Assembly (NCBI RefSeq): GCF_014202425.1
Contig: NZ_JACHGT010000009.1
Coordinates: 1 to 64,000 of the forward strand
DNA length: 64,000 bases
DNA from: Phytomonospora endophytica
GTDB taxonomy: Bacteria; Actinomycetota; Actinomycetes; Mycobacteriales; Micromonosporaceae
Reading direction: 5' to 3'
In this document: positions 16,124-25,639 of the stretch, in pieces
Layout: every line of letters starts with the position of its first letter
How positions within the stretch are numbered: the first letter of the stretch is position 1
The notes under the pieces: model-generated
Told to the model about the DNA's origin: nothing
What the model saw: the letters and a program-made list of their open reading frames with translations, nothing else
The model's database searches: none
Made by a program: the position numbers and the translations under genes

Positions 16124-16129
16124 TGGCGC

Positions 16130-16528
16130 ATGACGTCGTCGAGCAAGACCGCCCAGACCATGAAGCCCGCGACCGCGGCGAAGAAGCTGGGCGTGTACCT
16201 CCCGGCCACGCCCGCGGAGTTCCAGGACGGCGTCGTCTCCCGCGACGAGCTCAACGCCCTCCAGGCCGACCCCCCGCCGTGGCTCGCCGACCTGCGCAAG
16301 AACGGCCCGCACCCGCGACCGGTCGTCGCCGCCAAGCTCGGCGTCTCCATCGCCGGCCTCGCCCGCGCCGGGATCACCGAGGCGCTCACGACCGAGGAGA
16401 TCGACGCGATCAAGGCCGAGGCCCCCGAGTGGCTCACCGCCGAGCGCGACACGCAGGCCGAGGTGCGCCGCGAAGACGCGCGCGTGAAGTCCAAGAAGGC
16501 CGACGAGGCGCGGCAGAAGAAGGGGTAG
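16130..16528 (+). CDS. DUF5997 family protein
   Basis: A 132-aa soluble protein of the actinobacterial DUF5997 family, recognised by TMKPATAAKKLGVYLPATP near the N-terminus, followed by EFQDGVVSRDELNALQADPP and WLADLRKNGPHPRPVVAAKLGVSIAGLARAG, a helix-turn-helix-like stretch. The C-terminus is a charged Lys/Arg/Glu helix. The function is unknown. It is divergent from the LysR-substrate-domain protein and probably co-regulated with it through the 32-bp intergenic promoter pair. The start is supported by the TAATCT box 6 bp upstream. Confidence 0.88.
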   Translation: MTSSSKTAQTMKPATAAKKLGVYLPATPAEFQDGVVSRDELNALQADPPPWLADLRKNGPHPRPVVAAKLGVSIAGLARAGITEALTTEEIDAIKAEAPEWLTAERDTQAEVRREDARVKSKKADEARQKKG

Positions 16529-16617
16529 GGCGCACCCCGCCCGTACGCCCACCGTCGTACGCACACGGCCTTCCCCGAGCCGACGGCGAAACCCGCCGAC
16601 GCGCCGACGATTACCTC

Positions 16618-16998
16618 ATGACGAACACGACGACGACCCGCCCCACGACGAAGACCCTCACGGCGACCGGTCTCGCGGCCGGCGCGGTCGGCATCCTGAT
16701 GCTGTACCTGGCCGGGATCGAGTTCCCCTTCTTCCCGCCGCCCGGCATGCTCATCGCCACCGCGGGCGCCCTCGCCGTCGCGTTCGTGCGCTGGCGCTGG
16801 ATCACGCTCCTCGGACCGGTCCTGGGCGCCTTCTACTGGATCGGCCTCTTCGGCAGCGGCACCGCCGGCTACCTGCTCGGCGACGAGGACGTGCTCGTGA
16901 CCGCGGGCATCTGGGTGCAGATGGCCGGCGTGACGGTGGCGTTCGCGAGCGGCATCGCCGCGGTCACGGCCGGCCGGCGGAGGTCGGTCGCGGCCTGA
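16618..16998 (+). CDS. Four-helix membrane protein, unknown function
   Basis: A 126-aa protein with a Thr-rich N-terminus (TNTTTTRPTTKTL) and four hydrophobic segments (about residues 17-37, 43-58, 60-77 and 89-117), ending in a short basic tail. No family is recognised. The ATG at 16618 is preceded by GACGAT six bases upstream, consistent with a leaderless start; the frame is open far upstream but that part is Arg-rich and overlaps DUF5997, so it was rejected. It is followed by the cysteine-rich peptide gene 87 bp downstream on the same strand. Confidence 0.65.
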   Translation: MTNTTTTRPTTKTLTATGLAAGAVGILMLYLAGIEFPFFPPPGMLIATAGALAVAFVRWRWITLLGPVLGAFYWIGLFGSGTAGYLLGDEDVLVTAGIWVQMAGVTVAFASGIAAVTAGRRRSVAA

Positions 16999-17085
16999 AA
17001 GGTCCGAAATACACGACGGGACAGCACGATCCGTCACGCTTCCCTACCCTGACGTTTCCATCCAGGACACACGAGAGGGGTCGTC

Positions 17086-17253
17086 ATGACGATCATCCGC
17101 CGTCTCGCCGATGCGATCACCGAGCGCGTCGTTCCGCGCGCGGACGCGAAGGCCGAATGCGCACCGAAGTGCTGGAACGCCGGCTCGTGCCCCGGCGGCG
17201 GCACCAACCAGTGCTGCCGGACCAAGGGCTGCGTTGTCATGTGCGTGTGCTAG
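17086..17253 (+). CDS. Short cysteine-rich peptide (55 aa), possible RiPP-like precursor
   Basis: A 55-codon gene with an excellent ribosome site (GAGAGGGG at 17073-17080, 5 bp before ATG). The first 23 residues look like a leader: an amphipathic basic helix, MTIIRRLADAITERVVPR, followed by ADAKA. The C-terminal 31 residues contain eight cysteines (25, 29, 35, 43, 44, 49, 53, 55) with Gly, Thr, Asn, Trp and Pro, and end in Cys. The leader/core contrast and even number of cysteines suggest a disulfide-rich, metal-binding or post-translationally modified peptide. No modification enzyme or dedicated protease is adjacent. It is followed by a strong terminator, so it is its own transcription unit or ends one with the upstream membrane protein. 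Confidence 0.7.
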   Translation: MTIIRRLADAITERVVPRADAKAECAPKCWNAGSCPGGGTNQCCRTKGCVVMCVC

Positions 17254-17271
17254 CCACCACACGCTGAAACC

Positions 17272-17298
17272 CGGGCCCGCGAGTCGATCGCGGGCCCG
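17272..17298. terminator. Terminator hairpin after the cysteine-rich peptide gene
   Basis: CGGGCCCGCGA, loop GTCGA, TCGCGGGCCCG: a perfect 11-bp stem 18 bp after the peptide stop codon. It lies between convergent genes (the DUF6357 gene ends at 17312) and could serve both directions. Confidence 0.65.
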
Positions 17299-17311
17299 CG
17301 GGCCGTGACCT

Positions 17312-18541
17312 TCAGCCCCGGCGGGAACCGTCGCGTCGGCGTCGCGCGTCTTCGAACGCGGCGTGGTCCGACATCCACCCCGCGAGCTCGTCCAGGGCGC
17401 CGAATCCACCGGCGACGTACGCGCGCACCATCGCCCGGTAGTGGGCGAGGTCGTCGATGAGGCCGTACTCGACCCGGTAGCCGTCCCCCTGCGGCACCGT
17501 CGCGATCCGGGCGATGGAATCGGCGTAGAAGTGGAGCTGGATCCCCTCGCCGGGATCCTCGTCCTCAAGGGTGAACACCTCGTTGCGGGAGCCGGCCCGT
17601 TCGGCCACGAACGCCCAGAACGACTCGACGGCGCCGCGCTCGTCGCCCGGGCGCCACCTCCTCTCGACCTCCTTGTCGTCGGTGAAGGTCAGCTCGCGTT
17701 CACCCGGCGGGACGACCTCGACGTCGAACGGCTGTTTTCGGGCGCGGGCGGCCGCCTCGGAGCACATCAGGAAGGTCACCGTCCGCACCGCGTCGTCGGC
17801 GAGTTCCGGATGCTCGCCTCGCAGGGCCGCTTCGGCCGCCGCTTCCATCCGCTTCCAGTCCCGCTTGTCGGTGCCGAGTTTCCCGCGTCGGGGATCGCGG
17901 GCGATGTTCATGTCCGCGCACGCCCGCTCCGCGGTGGCGACCACACGCAGCACGACTGGCAGCAGCGCGGGTTCGACGGCCCGGGGGTCGCGTCGGGGGA
18001 TCGTCGATCCGTGCAGGTACTGGCCGGTGAACTTCAGGATCGCGGCGTCGAGTGGGGAGAGCGTCACGCCCCGCCGCGCGCGACGCTGATCCGCTTCGTA
18101 GGTCTGCGCCCGCTGCCAGTTCGAGCTCTCCGTCGCCGCGCTCAAGGAGGCGAGCACCCGGCCGTCTTCGAGCAGCTCGATATCGGCACCGTGGGCGACC
18201 AGCAGAGCCCGCTCCCACTTCGTGCGCCGAAGGAACGCGTCGACCTCGTCGGGACGGGCGAGGAGGATCGGGTCGAGCAGCGCGACGGCGGCGGCCTCGT
18301 CCAGTGGGCCGCGGATACCGGCCGCGTGGCACAGCGGACCCACCGCGCTCGACAGGATCAGGTGCCTCGCCAGGTCCGCCCGTATTACGGCGAGGTGCTC
18401 CTCCCTGATCGGGACGCTGAACCTCCGCGGATCGTGCAGCGCATCGGCACCGCCCACGACCTCAAGGCGCAGACCCTCGGCCTCGCGAATCACCTTCGGC
18501 AGCCAACCGTTCTCACGCTTGAACACGAGCGCACCGCTCAT
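17312..18541 (-). CDS. DUF6357 family protein
   Basis: A 409-aa cytoplasmic protein of the actinobacterial DUF6357 family, recognised by GALVFKRENGWLPKVIREAEG at the N-terminus, then GPLDEAAAVALLDPILL, RRARRGVTLSPLDAAILKFTGQYLHG and RDPRRGKLGTDKRDWKRMEA. No catalytic motif is known to me. The ATG at 18541 has GGAGG 5-6 bases upstream and was preferred over the upstream ATG at 18565. It is a single-gene unit between two hairpins (17272-17298 and 18607-18641), separate from YchF. The function is unknown. Confidence 0.85.
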   Translation of the reverse strand: MSGALVFKRENGWLPKVIREAEGLRLEVVGGADALHDPRRFSVPIREEHLAVIRADLARHLILSSAVGPLCHAAGIRGPLDEAAAVALLDPILLARPDEVDAFLRRTKWERALLVAHGADIELLEDGRVLASLSAATESSNWQRAQTYEADQRRARRGVTLSPLDAAILKFTGQYLHGSTIPRRDPRAVEPALLPVVLRVVATAERACADMNIARDPRRGKLGTDKRDWKRMEAAAEAALRGEHPELADDAVRTVTFLMCSEAAARARKQPFDVEVVPPGERELTFTDDKEVERRWRPGDERGAVESFWAFVAERAGSRNEVFTLEDEDPGEGIQLHFYADSIARIATVPQGDGYRVEYGLIDDLAHYRAMVRAYVAGGFGALDELAGWMSDHAAFEDARRRRDGSRRG

Positions 18542-18606
18542 CGACGCCTCCTCCGACCCGGCCAAGCTAGCCGATCACGACCGGCGGGCGTCGTCGGCGG
18601 ACACGA

Positions 18607-18641
18607 AGAAGGGGCCCGCCGTGATCGGCCGGGCCCCTTCT
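18607..18641. terminator. Terminator hairpin downstream of ychF
   Basis: AGAAGGGGCCCG and CGGGCCCCTTCT form a perfect 12-bp stem with an 11-nt loop. It lies 16 bp after the ychF stop on the minus strand and separates it from the DUF6357 gene. Confidence 0.7.
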
Positions 18642-18656
18642 GGGCGGGCGGCTCGC

Positions 18657-19739
<1,083 letters not shown>

Positions 19740-19745
19740 CCGGCC

Positions 19746-19751
19746 ATTGTC
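19746..19751 (-). promoter_or_regulatory. -10-like GACAAT of ychF
   Basis: GACAAT on the minus strand lies 6 bp before the GTG at 19739. It is a leaderless-type spacing, although the first base deviates from TANNNT. Confidence 0.35.
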
Positions 19752-19881
19752 CCCGGAAGCCCACTATGACGCCCACCACGGGGTCAGGGTGTGCCCGGTT
19801 GCATCTATGCGCCAGGATGAGGGGCCACAACAGAGACCCACAGCACACCCCGACCCCTAATCCCCCGCATGGGAGGGCCCA

Positions 19882-20553
19882 ATGCGGCACGTTCTCAGTC
19901 TTATCTACGGCCTCTTCGGCGCCTTGGCCGCCTGGGTGGCCGCCGCGATCGGCGCCAACGCCTTCGCGTTCCACGCCATGGAGTCCGCCGGAGCGCCCCT
20001 TCCGGACGGCGCGTGGGCCAAGACCAAGCTCATCGGATACGCGGGCCTCGCCGTCGCCGGGTTGATCCTCGGCTTCCTCGCGACCCTGCGGCTCTCGCCG
20101 GCCGGACCGATCCTCGCCGGTGTCATCCTCATCGGCGGCCAGGTCGTCTACGAGTACAAGGCGAACTGGCTGGAGCTGAAGGCGCTCACCGAGGGCCTCA
20201 AGCTCGACCCGGCCGCGCTGGCACTCCCGTCGGCGACGTACGCACCGGTCATCATCGGGACCATCCTGCTGACCGCCGCCCTGAGCATCTCGCGCTGGCG
20301 CAACCCCAAGGCCGTCGCCGAGACGACCGACTACACCCCCGCGGAGGCGCCGCTCGGCTCCACCGCGCTCAACGACACCTACGGTCAGCAGCCGATCGAC
20401 CCCTTCGCGCCCACCGCGCCGACGTACGAACCGGCCCCGGCGGCACCCGCCCAGCCGTCGATGTACGTCGACGACGGCGAAGGCGCCACCACCCAGCTCC
20501 CGCACAACCCGGCGGGACAGCAGAAGCCGCCGCCCCCGGCCTACGGGGCGTAA
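19882..20553 (+). CDS. Four-TM membrane protein with Pro-rich tail carrying a TQ motif
   Basis: A 223-aa protein. Four hydrophobic helices occupy about residues 3-26, 49-68, 71-92 and 112-130. The C-terminal 90 residues are disordered, rich in Pro/Ala/Thr, and contain DDGEGATTQLPHN, an acidic Thr-Gln motif that recurs in the tail of another membrane protein at 31732-32742. GGGAGGG lies 6 bp before the ATG. It is followed by a 14-bp hairpin terminator. No family is assigned; a cell-envelope or division-site scaffold phosphorylated by Ser/Thr kinases is one possible reading of the tail. Confidence 0.7.
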   Translation: MRHVLSLIYGLFGALAAWVAAAIGANAFAFHAMESAGAPLPDGAWAKTKLIGYAGLAVAGLILGFLATLRLSPAGPILAGVILIGGQVVYEYKANWLELKALTEGLKLDPAALALPSATYAPVIIGTILLTAALSISRWRNPKAVAETTDYTPAEAPLGSTALNDTYGQQPIDPFAPTAPTYEPAPAAPAQPSMYVDDGEGATTQLPHNPAGQQKPPPPAYGA

Positions 20554-20568
20554 AGACCACGCAGGAGA

Positions 20569-20598
20569 CGCCCGGTTCCGCGAGCGCGGAACCGGGCG
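20569..20598. terminator. Terminator hairpin after the Pro-rich membrane protein gene
   Basis: CGCCCGGTTCCGCG and CGCGGAACCGGGCG form a near-continuous 14-bp dyad with a 2-nt centre, 15 bp after the stop codon, followed by CTTTCG. Confidence 0.65.
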
Positions 20599-20669
20599 CT
20601 TTCGCGTTCGCGGTGCGCCGGGCGGTCCCGTGTCACATGATCGACGTGTACCGGCGAGGAGGGGGACAG

Positions 20670-20957
20670 ATGAGCGCATCGACCGACGAGGAGATCGTCG
20701 CGGCGATCCGGCCGATCCTGGCCATGACCGCTCAGCGCGACGTGCACGCCGAGGTGGCCGAGCGCCTCCGCTACACGACCGATCCGGGCGGCCTCGCCGA
20801 ACGCGACCGCAACGGTGAGCGCATGGCCGAACTCGACCGCGAGATCTGCCTCGCCTCCATCGAGGCCCTCAGCGGCATCGGCATGTGGCACGCGGCCGGC
20901 ATGATCCGCGACGCGCTCGACGCCCACGACGCCGACATGGCCGCGAACGACTCATAA
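20670..20957 (+). CDS. Small hypothetical protein
   Basis: A 95-aa acidic protein with no recognised family. It appears all-helical (EEIVAAIRPILAM, DVHAEVAERLRYT, MAELDREICLASIEAL, WHAAGMIRDALDAHDADMAAND). The ATG at 20670 has a strong GAGGAGGGGG ribosome site; an in-frame ATG at 20638 has none. It is bounded on both sides by hairpin terminators (20569-20598 and 20965-20996), so it is a monocistronic unit. The function is unknown. Confidence 0.65.
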   Translation: MSASTDEEIVAAIRPILAMTAQRDVHAEVAERLRYTTDPGGLAERDRNGERMAELDREICLASIEALSGIGMWHAAGMIRDALDAHDADMAANDS

Positions 20958-20964
20958 GACGTGG

Positions 20965-20996
20965 AGGGCCCGGGACGACATGTCGTCCCGGGCCCT
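20965..20996. terminator. Bidirectional 16-bp palindromic terminator
   Basis: A perfect 32-bp palindrome (arms of 16 bp centred at 20980/20981, core GGGACGACATGTCGTCCC). It sits between the small plus-strand gene (stop 20957) and the minus-strand ahcY (stop 21012) and is followed by TTTCA on the plus side. Confidence 0.7.
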
Positions 20997-21011
20997 TTCA
21001 CGCCGTCGGCG

Positions 21012-22484
<1,473 letters not shown>

Positions 22485-22490
22485 GCCCGC

Positions 22491-22496
22491 ATGATA
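22491..22496 (-). promoter_or_regulatory. -10 box TATCAT, leaderless promoter of ahcY
   Basis: On the minus strand TATCAT ends 6 bp before the ahcY ATG. No ribosome site and no room for a 5' leader riboswitch exist. Confidence 0.6.
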
Positions 22497-22573
22497 CGGC
22501 CCGGTGATCGGCCCGGGCCATCGCGCGGCACCGCGTGTGCCCTGCGGGTCACATTCGGCAGCGAAACCCGCGC

Positions 22574-22614
22574 GGCGCCGGGGGCGGCCCCACGCGGGGG
22601 CCTCCCCCGGCGCC
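22574..22614. terminator. Nested hairpin terminator after the LPMO gene
   Basis: GGCGCCGGGGG (22574-22584) pairs with CCCCCGGCGCC (22604-22614), and an inner GGCCCC/GGGGCC pair lies within. The structure begins 26 bp downstream of the LPMO stop on the minus strand. Confidence 0.6.
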
Positions 22615-22639
22615 ATGCCGGGTCTGGATCGACCGGTGC

Positions 22640-23248
22640 CTAACGGAAGTTGAGGTCCGAGCACTGGTAGAACGCGTTGGACGTGTCCGCGATCGTCCAC
22701 ACCGCGAACAGCATGTGCCGTCCGCTCAGGTTGGGCAGCGTCACGTTGTGGGAGACGCTGTTCGGGGGACGCGCGCCGTTGTACGGGAAGGACTTGATCG
22801 GCGTGAGATTGAGCGCCGAGCGGGTCAGCTTCGCCGTCTGGTTCCAGCCGGGTTTGGTGACGTAGTACTTGAAGTCGGTCGTGGCGTGCGCCGCCGTCAG
22901 CGTCCAGTTGACGTTGTAGCTGGAGCCGGCCGTGACGTTGTTGACGGGCCACGCGCCGCCGCGCTGGTCATCGAGCTGCGCGAACTGGCCGAGGCCGGCA
23001 CTGCACAGCTTCGTGTCGGCGGGTCCGCCGTTGGGGAAGCCCTTGGGGCCTTCGACACTCTGCGGTTCCCACTGGATCGGCCCGCAGTTGGTGGCCTGGC
23101 CGAGCTTGCAGAAGTAGGCCCGGCTCGTGGGAGTCGTGGTGTAGCCGTGTGCGTAGGCGCCGGTACTACCGACGAGAAGGAGCATGAACGAGGCGACGAT
23201 CGTCGCGGCGAAGCCGATGGCTACACGCGCGGTTCTTCGACCTAACAT
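22640..23248 (-). CDS. AA10 lytic polysaccharide monooxygenase (chitin/cellulose-active, secreted)
   Basis: A 202-aa copper enzyme that oxidatively cleaves chitin or cellulose outside the cell. The signal peptide ends at AYA-33, so the mature protein begins with His34, the first ligand of the copper histidine brace. The second brace histidine is His121 ([13 protein letters not shown]) and the axial aromatic is Phe193 ([10 protein letters not shown]), both in their expected places. Cysteines at 47/55 and 82/196 can form the usual disulfides. There is no carbohydrate-binding module. AAAGGA precedes the ATG. The promoter region has a 17-bp palindrome and a DasR-core-like GGTCTAGA, suggesting control by amino sugars. 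Chitin versus cellulose specificity is not decided here. Confidence 0.92.
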   Translation of the reverse strand: MLGRRTARVAIGFAATIVASFMLLLVGSTGAYAHGYTTTPTSRAYFCKLGQATNCGPIQWEPQSVEGPKGFPNGGPADTKLCSAGLGQFAQLDDQRGGAWPVNNVTAGSSYNVNWTLTAAHATTDFKYYVTKPGWNQTAKLTRSALNLTPIKSFPYNGARPPNSVSHNVTLPNLSGRHMLFAVWTIADTSNAFYQCSDLNFR

Positions 23249-23275
23249 GGCGGTTCCTTTCTGTGACCCGCTGGT

Positions 23276-23292
23276 TAAGGAAAGCTTCCTTA
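23276..23292. promoter_or_regulatory. 17-bp palindrome upstream of the LPMO gene
   Basis: TAAGGAA-AGC-TTCCTTA is a perfect 7-bp inverted repeat with a 3-bp spacer, centred about 36 bp upstream of the LPMO start. It looks like an operator for a dimeric regulator, which I cannot name. Confidence 0.55.
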
Positions 23293-23315
23293 GGGTAGGG
23301 CAAAAGCGGACTTTA

Positions 23316-23323
23316 GGTCTAGA
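23316..23323. promoter_or_regulatory. DasR-like core GGTCTAGA upstream of the LPMO gene
   Basis: GGTCTAGA is the central part of the dre element (TGGTCTAGACCA) bound by the GlcNAc regulator DasR in streptomycetes. Only the left half and centre match, and it lies about 70 bp upstream of the LPMO start. It is a weak candidate site. Confidence 0.35.
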
Positions 23324-23626
23324 TACAGTTAAGTGACCGTACGACTACCGACAGCGGGCGAAATGCTCGAAACCCAGAAAGGTGCACAGAACCGGACAGT
23401 GCACGGCCTTGGGCGCGAGCGTGCGGCGGGAGGGCTGGCGGGCCGGGAACGGCTCGGCAAGGCTACTCAGCGACGGAACCGGGTTCGCGCCCCCAACCGC
23501 ACGCCGGAAGCACGCTCAGCGCACGACGGGCGAGCGCACGACGAACGACGGACTGGCAGGCAGGCGGGTACGGCGGACAGCCACGCGGCACGCGGACAAG
23601 CCAACGGGCAGGCGGGCGTGACGCGG

Positions 23627-23770
23627 CTGGCGGGCAGGCGGGCTGGCGGGCAGGCGGGCTGGCGGGCTGGCGGGCGTGACGCGGCTGGCGGGCTGGCGGG
23701 CAGGCGGGCAGGCGGGCAGGCGGGCAGGCGGGCAGGCGGGCAGGCGGGCAGGCGGGCAGGCGGGCAGGCG
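23627..23770. repeat. 8-bp tandem repeat GGCAGGCG / GGCTGGCG
   Basis: About eighteen 8-bp units, mostly GGCAGGCG with interspersed GGCTGGCG, run through this stretch. They are interrupted once by a GTGACGCGGCTGGCG segment that also occurs just before the array. The last ten or so units are identical. Because 8 is not a multiple of 3, the array shifts all three frames in turn, which explains the overlapping low-complexity reading frames. It is a probable slippage-prone simple repeat. Confidence 0.8.
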
Positions 23771-24111
23771 AAGCGTGACGCGGCGAGGTAGCGGCGGCGG
23801 GTCGGGCTGACGGGCGGCGAGTTCTGCGGCGGAAGCGGCGAGGTCCGAAACGAAAGGCGAGAGACCGCGGACGCGAGCACCCCCCGAAGCTCCCCCACCG
23901 CCGCGCCCCCCACGGGTGACCTCTGCCGCGTAAGGCGTGGTGGCACGCGGAGCCGCCCCTCAATCCCCACCCACCAGACGCCTTGCCCACGACAGTCCCC
24001 ACGCACTCAAGGCGGCGGAGCGTGCCACCACGCCCAGCGGCAAGCGGGCCGAAGGCCCGGAGGCGAGGCCGCCCAACGGGCGAGCCGCATCGCGAGCGAA
24101 GCGAGCCATAC

Positions 24112-24170
24112 GTACAGGGCGGTTGGTCGTCCGGCGGACTGACCGCTCGGACTTTCCAACCGCCCTGTAC
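24112..24170. repeat. Inverted repeat with 15-bp perfect arms
   Basis: GTACAGGGCGGTTGG (24112-24126) and CCAACCGCCCTGTAC (24156-24170) are perfectly complementary, with a 29-nt loop. The loop holds further small dyads (GGTC/GACC and GTCCG/CGGAC). It could be a structured RNA, a terminator of unusual size or the trace of a mobile element. No transposase is nearby. Confidence 0.65.
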
Positions 24171-24407
24171 TCCCCCCGGTTTGGTTCCCCCGCGCGTGGC
24201 TCGGACTTTCGTCGCGATGACGCTGCGTACCTAGATAGTTACACTCGGCCGATCGTCCGTCAAGGGGAAATCCGAAAAGATCGAAAGTTTCTGCGTTCGT
24301 GCGATTTCATCGCAAAACGCCACCAAGTGAGCGCACGCATGCTACGCAAATCACCACAAAAGCTCGATCGGCCGGCCCGGTGCCGCCCCGAAAGGACGGC
24401 CTCCGCC

Positions 24408-25598
24408 CTATGCCGTCGAGGCTTGGAAGAACTCGCCGAACCCTGTCGCGACAACGGGTCCCGTCGCGTCGGCCGACACGAAGGCGGCCTGTCCGGGGAG
24501 CAGCGTCAGGGCCTGCACGCCGTCATCGAAGCGCACTTGTCCCGACCAGCACAGCAGGATCCTCGGTCCGCCGTTGAGCAGCGTGACCGACTCGCGCAGT
24601 CCGCCGACGGCGCCGTGGGTGAGCCTGAACTCGGGCATCGGCGTCGGCCATTCGCGCACTCCGGGCGTGACCTCGACGGCGGCGACGCGTGGCTCGGGCA
24701 GGACCTCGTAGCGCAGGACCCGCAGGAGTTCGGGCACGTCGACGTGTTTGGCGGTCAGCCCGCCGCGCAGCACGTTGTCGCTGGCCGCCATGATCTCGAC
24801 GCCGACGCCGCGCAGGTAGGCGTGCGCGTTACCCGCGGGCATGTAGATCGCCTCGCCGGGCTGGAGCACGACGTGGTTGAGCAGCAACGCCAGCAGCACT
24901 CCGATGTCGCCCGGGTACGCCTTCCCCAGCGACGCCGCCATCGCGTAGGTCGCTCCCCCGGGGCCTTCGCCGGCGAGCTGCGCGCATTCGGCGACGACCT
25001 GGTCGAGCAGTGCCCCACGCAGCGTCTCCGGGACGGTCATGACCGTCGCGACCGCTTCGCGCAGCGCCTGTGCCGGGTCGTCCTGACGCAGCAGTTCGAT
25101 GGTCCCCGTCAGCGCCGGCACGTTCAGCCGCGAGAGCAGTTCGGCCGACTCGGCCGGGTCGCGGAAACCGCACAGGCACTCGTATTCCGAGACCGCGCAC
25201 AGCAGTTCGGGCTTGTGGAAGGGATCGACGTAGTTGCGGACGGTCGCGTCGGCGGGGACGCCCTGCGACTCCTCGTCGTCGAAGCCCGCGCGGGCCTGCG
25301 CGGCGTCGGGGTGTGCCTGGATCGACAGGGGGGCCTCGGCGGCCAGAACCTTGAACAGGAAGGGCAACCGCGCCCCGAAGCGCCGGACGTTCGCGGCGCC
25401 GAGGACCCGCTCGGGGTCCTCGGCGATCACGTCGGTGAGCGTCCGGCCGTCCTCCACAGTGGACGGATCACCGGGATGCGCCCCCATCCACAGTTCCGCC
25501 TCCGGACCCTCGGTCGGGATTCGGCGGCCCTGCACCGCGGCGATGGCGGTGTGCGAGCCCCAGGCGTACGGGCGGATCGGATTGCGCAGCAGTTCCAC
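24408..25598 (-). CDS. manA: Mannose-6-phosphate isomerase, class I
   Basis: A 396-aa zinc enzyme interconverting fructose-6-P and mannose-6-P, the entry step to GDP-mannose. Visible are AELWMGAHPGDPS, LPFLFKVLAAEAPLSIQAHPD (with zinc ligands Gln and His), the DPFHKPELLCAVSEYECLCGFRD block with its Glu ligand, the active-site IYMPAGNAHAYLRGVGVEIMAASDNVLRGGLTAKHVD, and the C-terminal cupin. Its length is normal. It lies in the same direction as the CDF transporter, SIS protein, Trm112 and manB genes (41 bp after the transporter stop), the conserved actinobacterial mannose-activation cluster. Confidence 0.95.
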   Translation of the reverse strand: MELLRNPIRPYAWGSHTAIAAVQGRRIPTEGPEAELWMGAHPGDPSTVEDGRTLTDVIAEDPERVLGAANVRRFGARLPFLFKVLAAEAPLSIQAHPDAAQARAGFDDEESQGVPADATVRNYVDPFHKPELLCAVSEYECLCGFRDPAESAELLSRLNVPALTGTIELLRQDDPAQALREAVATVMTVPETLRGALLDQVVAECAQLAGEGPGGATYAMAASLGKAYPGDIGVLLALLLNHVVLQPGEAIYMPAGNAHAYLRGVGVEIMAASDNVLRGGLTAKHVDVPELLRVLRYEVLPEPRVAAVEVTPGVREWPTPMPEFRLTHGAVGGLRESVTLLNGGPRILLCWSGQVRFDDGVQALTLLPGQAAFVSADATGPVVATGFGEFFQASTA

Positions 25599-25639
25599 GG
25601 TTCTTTCGTCCTCCGGCGAGCGTCCAAGGGGTGAACGGA

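Larger units (their letters stand above)
23324..24407. other. Gene-free region with repeats between LPMO and manA
   Basis: About 1.1 kb without a convincing gene. Open frames exist on both strands through 23.4-24.2 kb but they translate to Gly/Arg or Pro/Ala/Cys monotony produced by the tandem repeat and lack family matches or ribosome sites. The region contains an 8-bp tandem repeat (23627-23770) and a 15-bp-arm inverted repeat (24112-24170). The last 170 bp before manA are less GC-rich and contain a short perfect hairpin TGCGAT-TTC-ATCGCA (24300-24314) downstream of manA. Confidence 0.6.

Noticed and set aside
22485-22560. SAH riboswitch upstream of ahcY
   Set aside because: A TATCAT -10 box lies 6 bp before the ATG, leaving no leader in which a riboswitch could sit.
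23627-23770. Possible CRISPR array
   Set aside because: Units are 8 bp and abut without spacers; no cas genes are present in the window.
23467-24006. Minus-strand frames of about 179 codons through the 8-bp repeats
   Set aside because: Translation is ACPPARLP-type repetition produced by the tandem repeat; two frames look alike, so the repeat and not selection keeps them open.
24300-24314. TGCGAT-TTC-ATCGCA as a terminator of manA
   Set aside because: The stem is perfect but only 6 bp, lies 94 bp from the stop and is not followed by a T-run in the manA direction.
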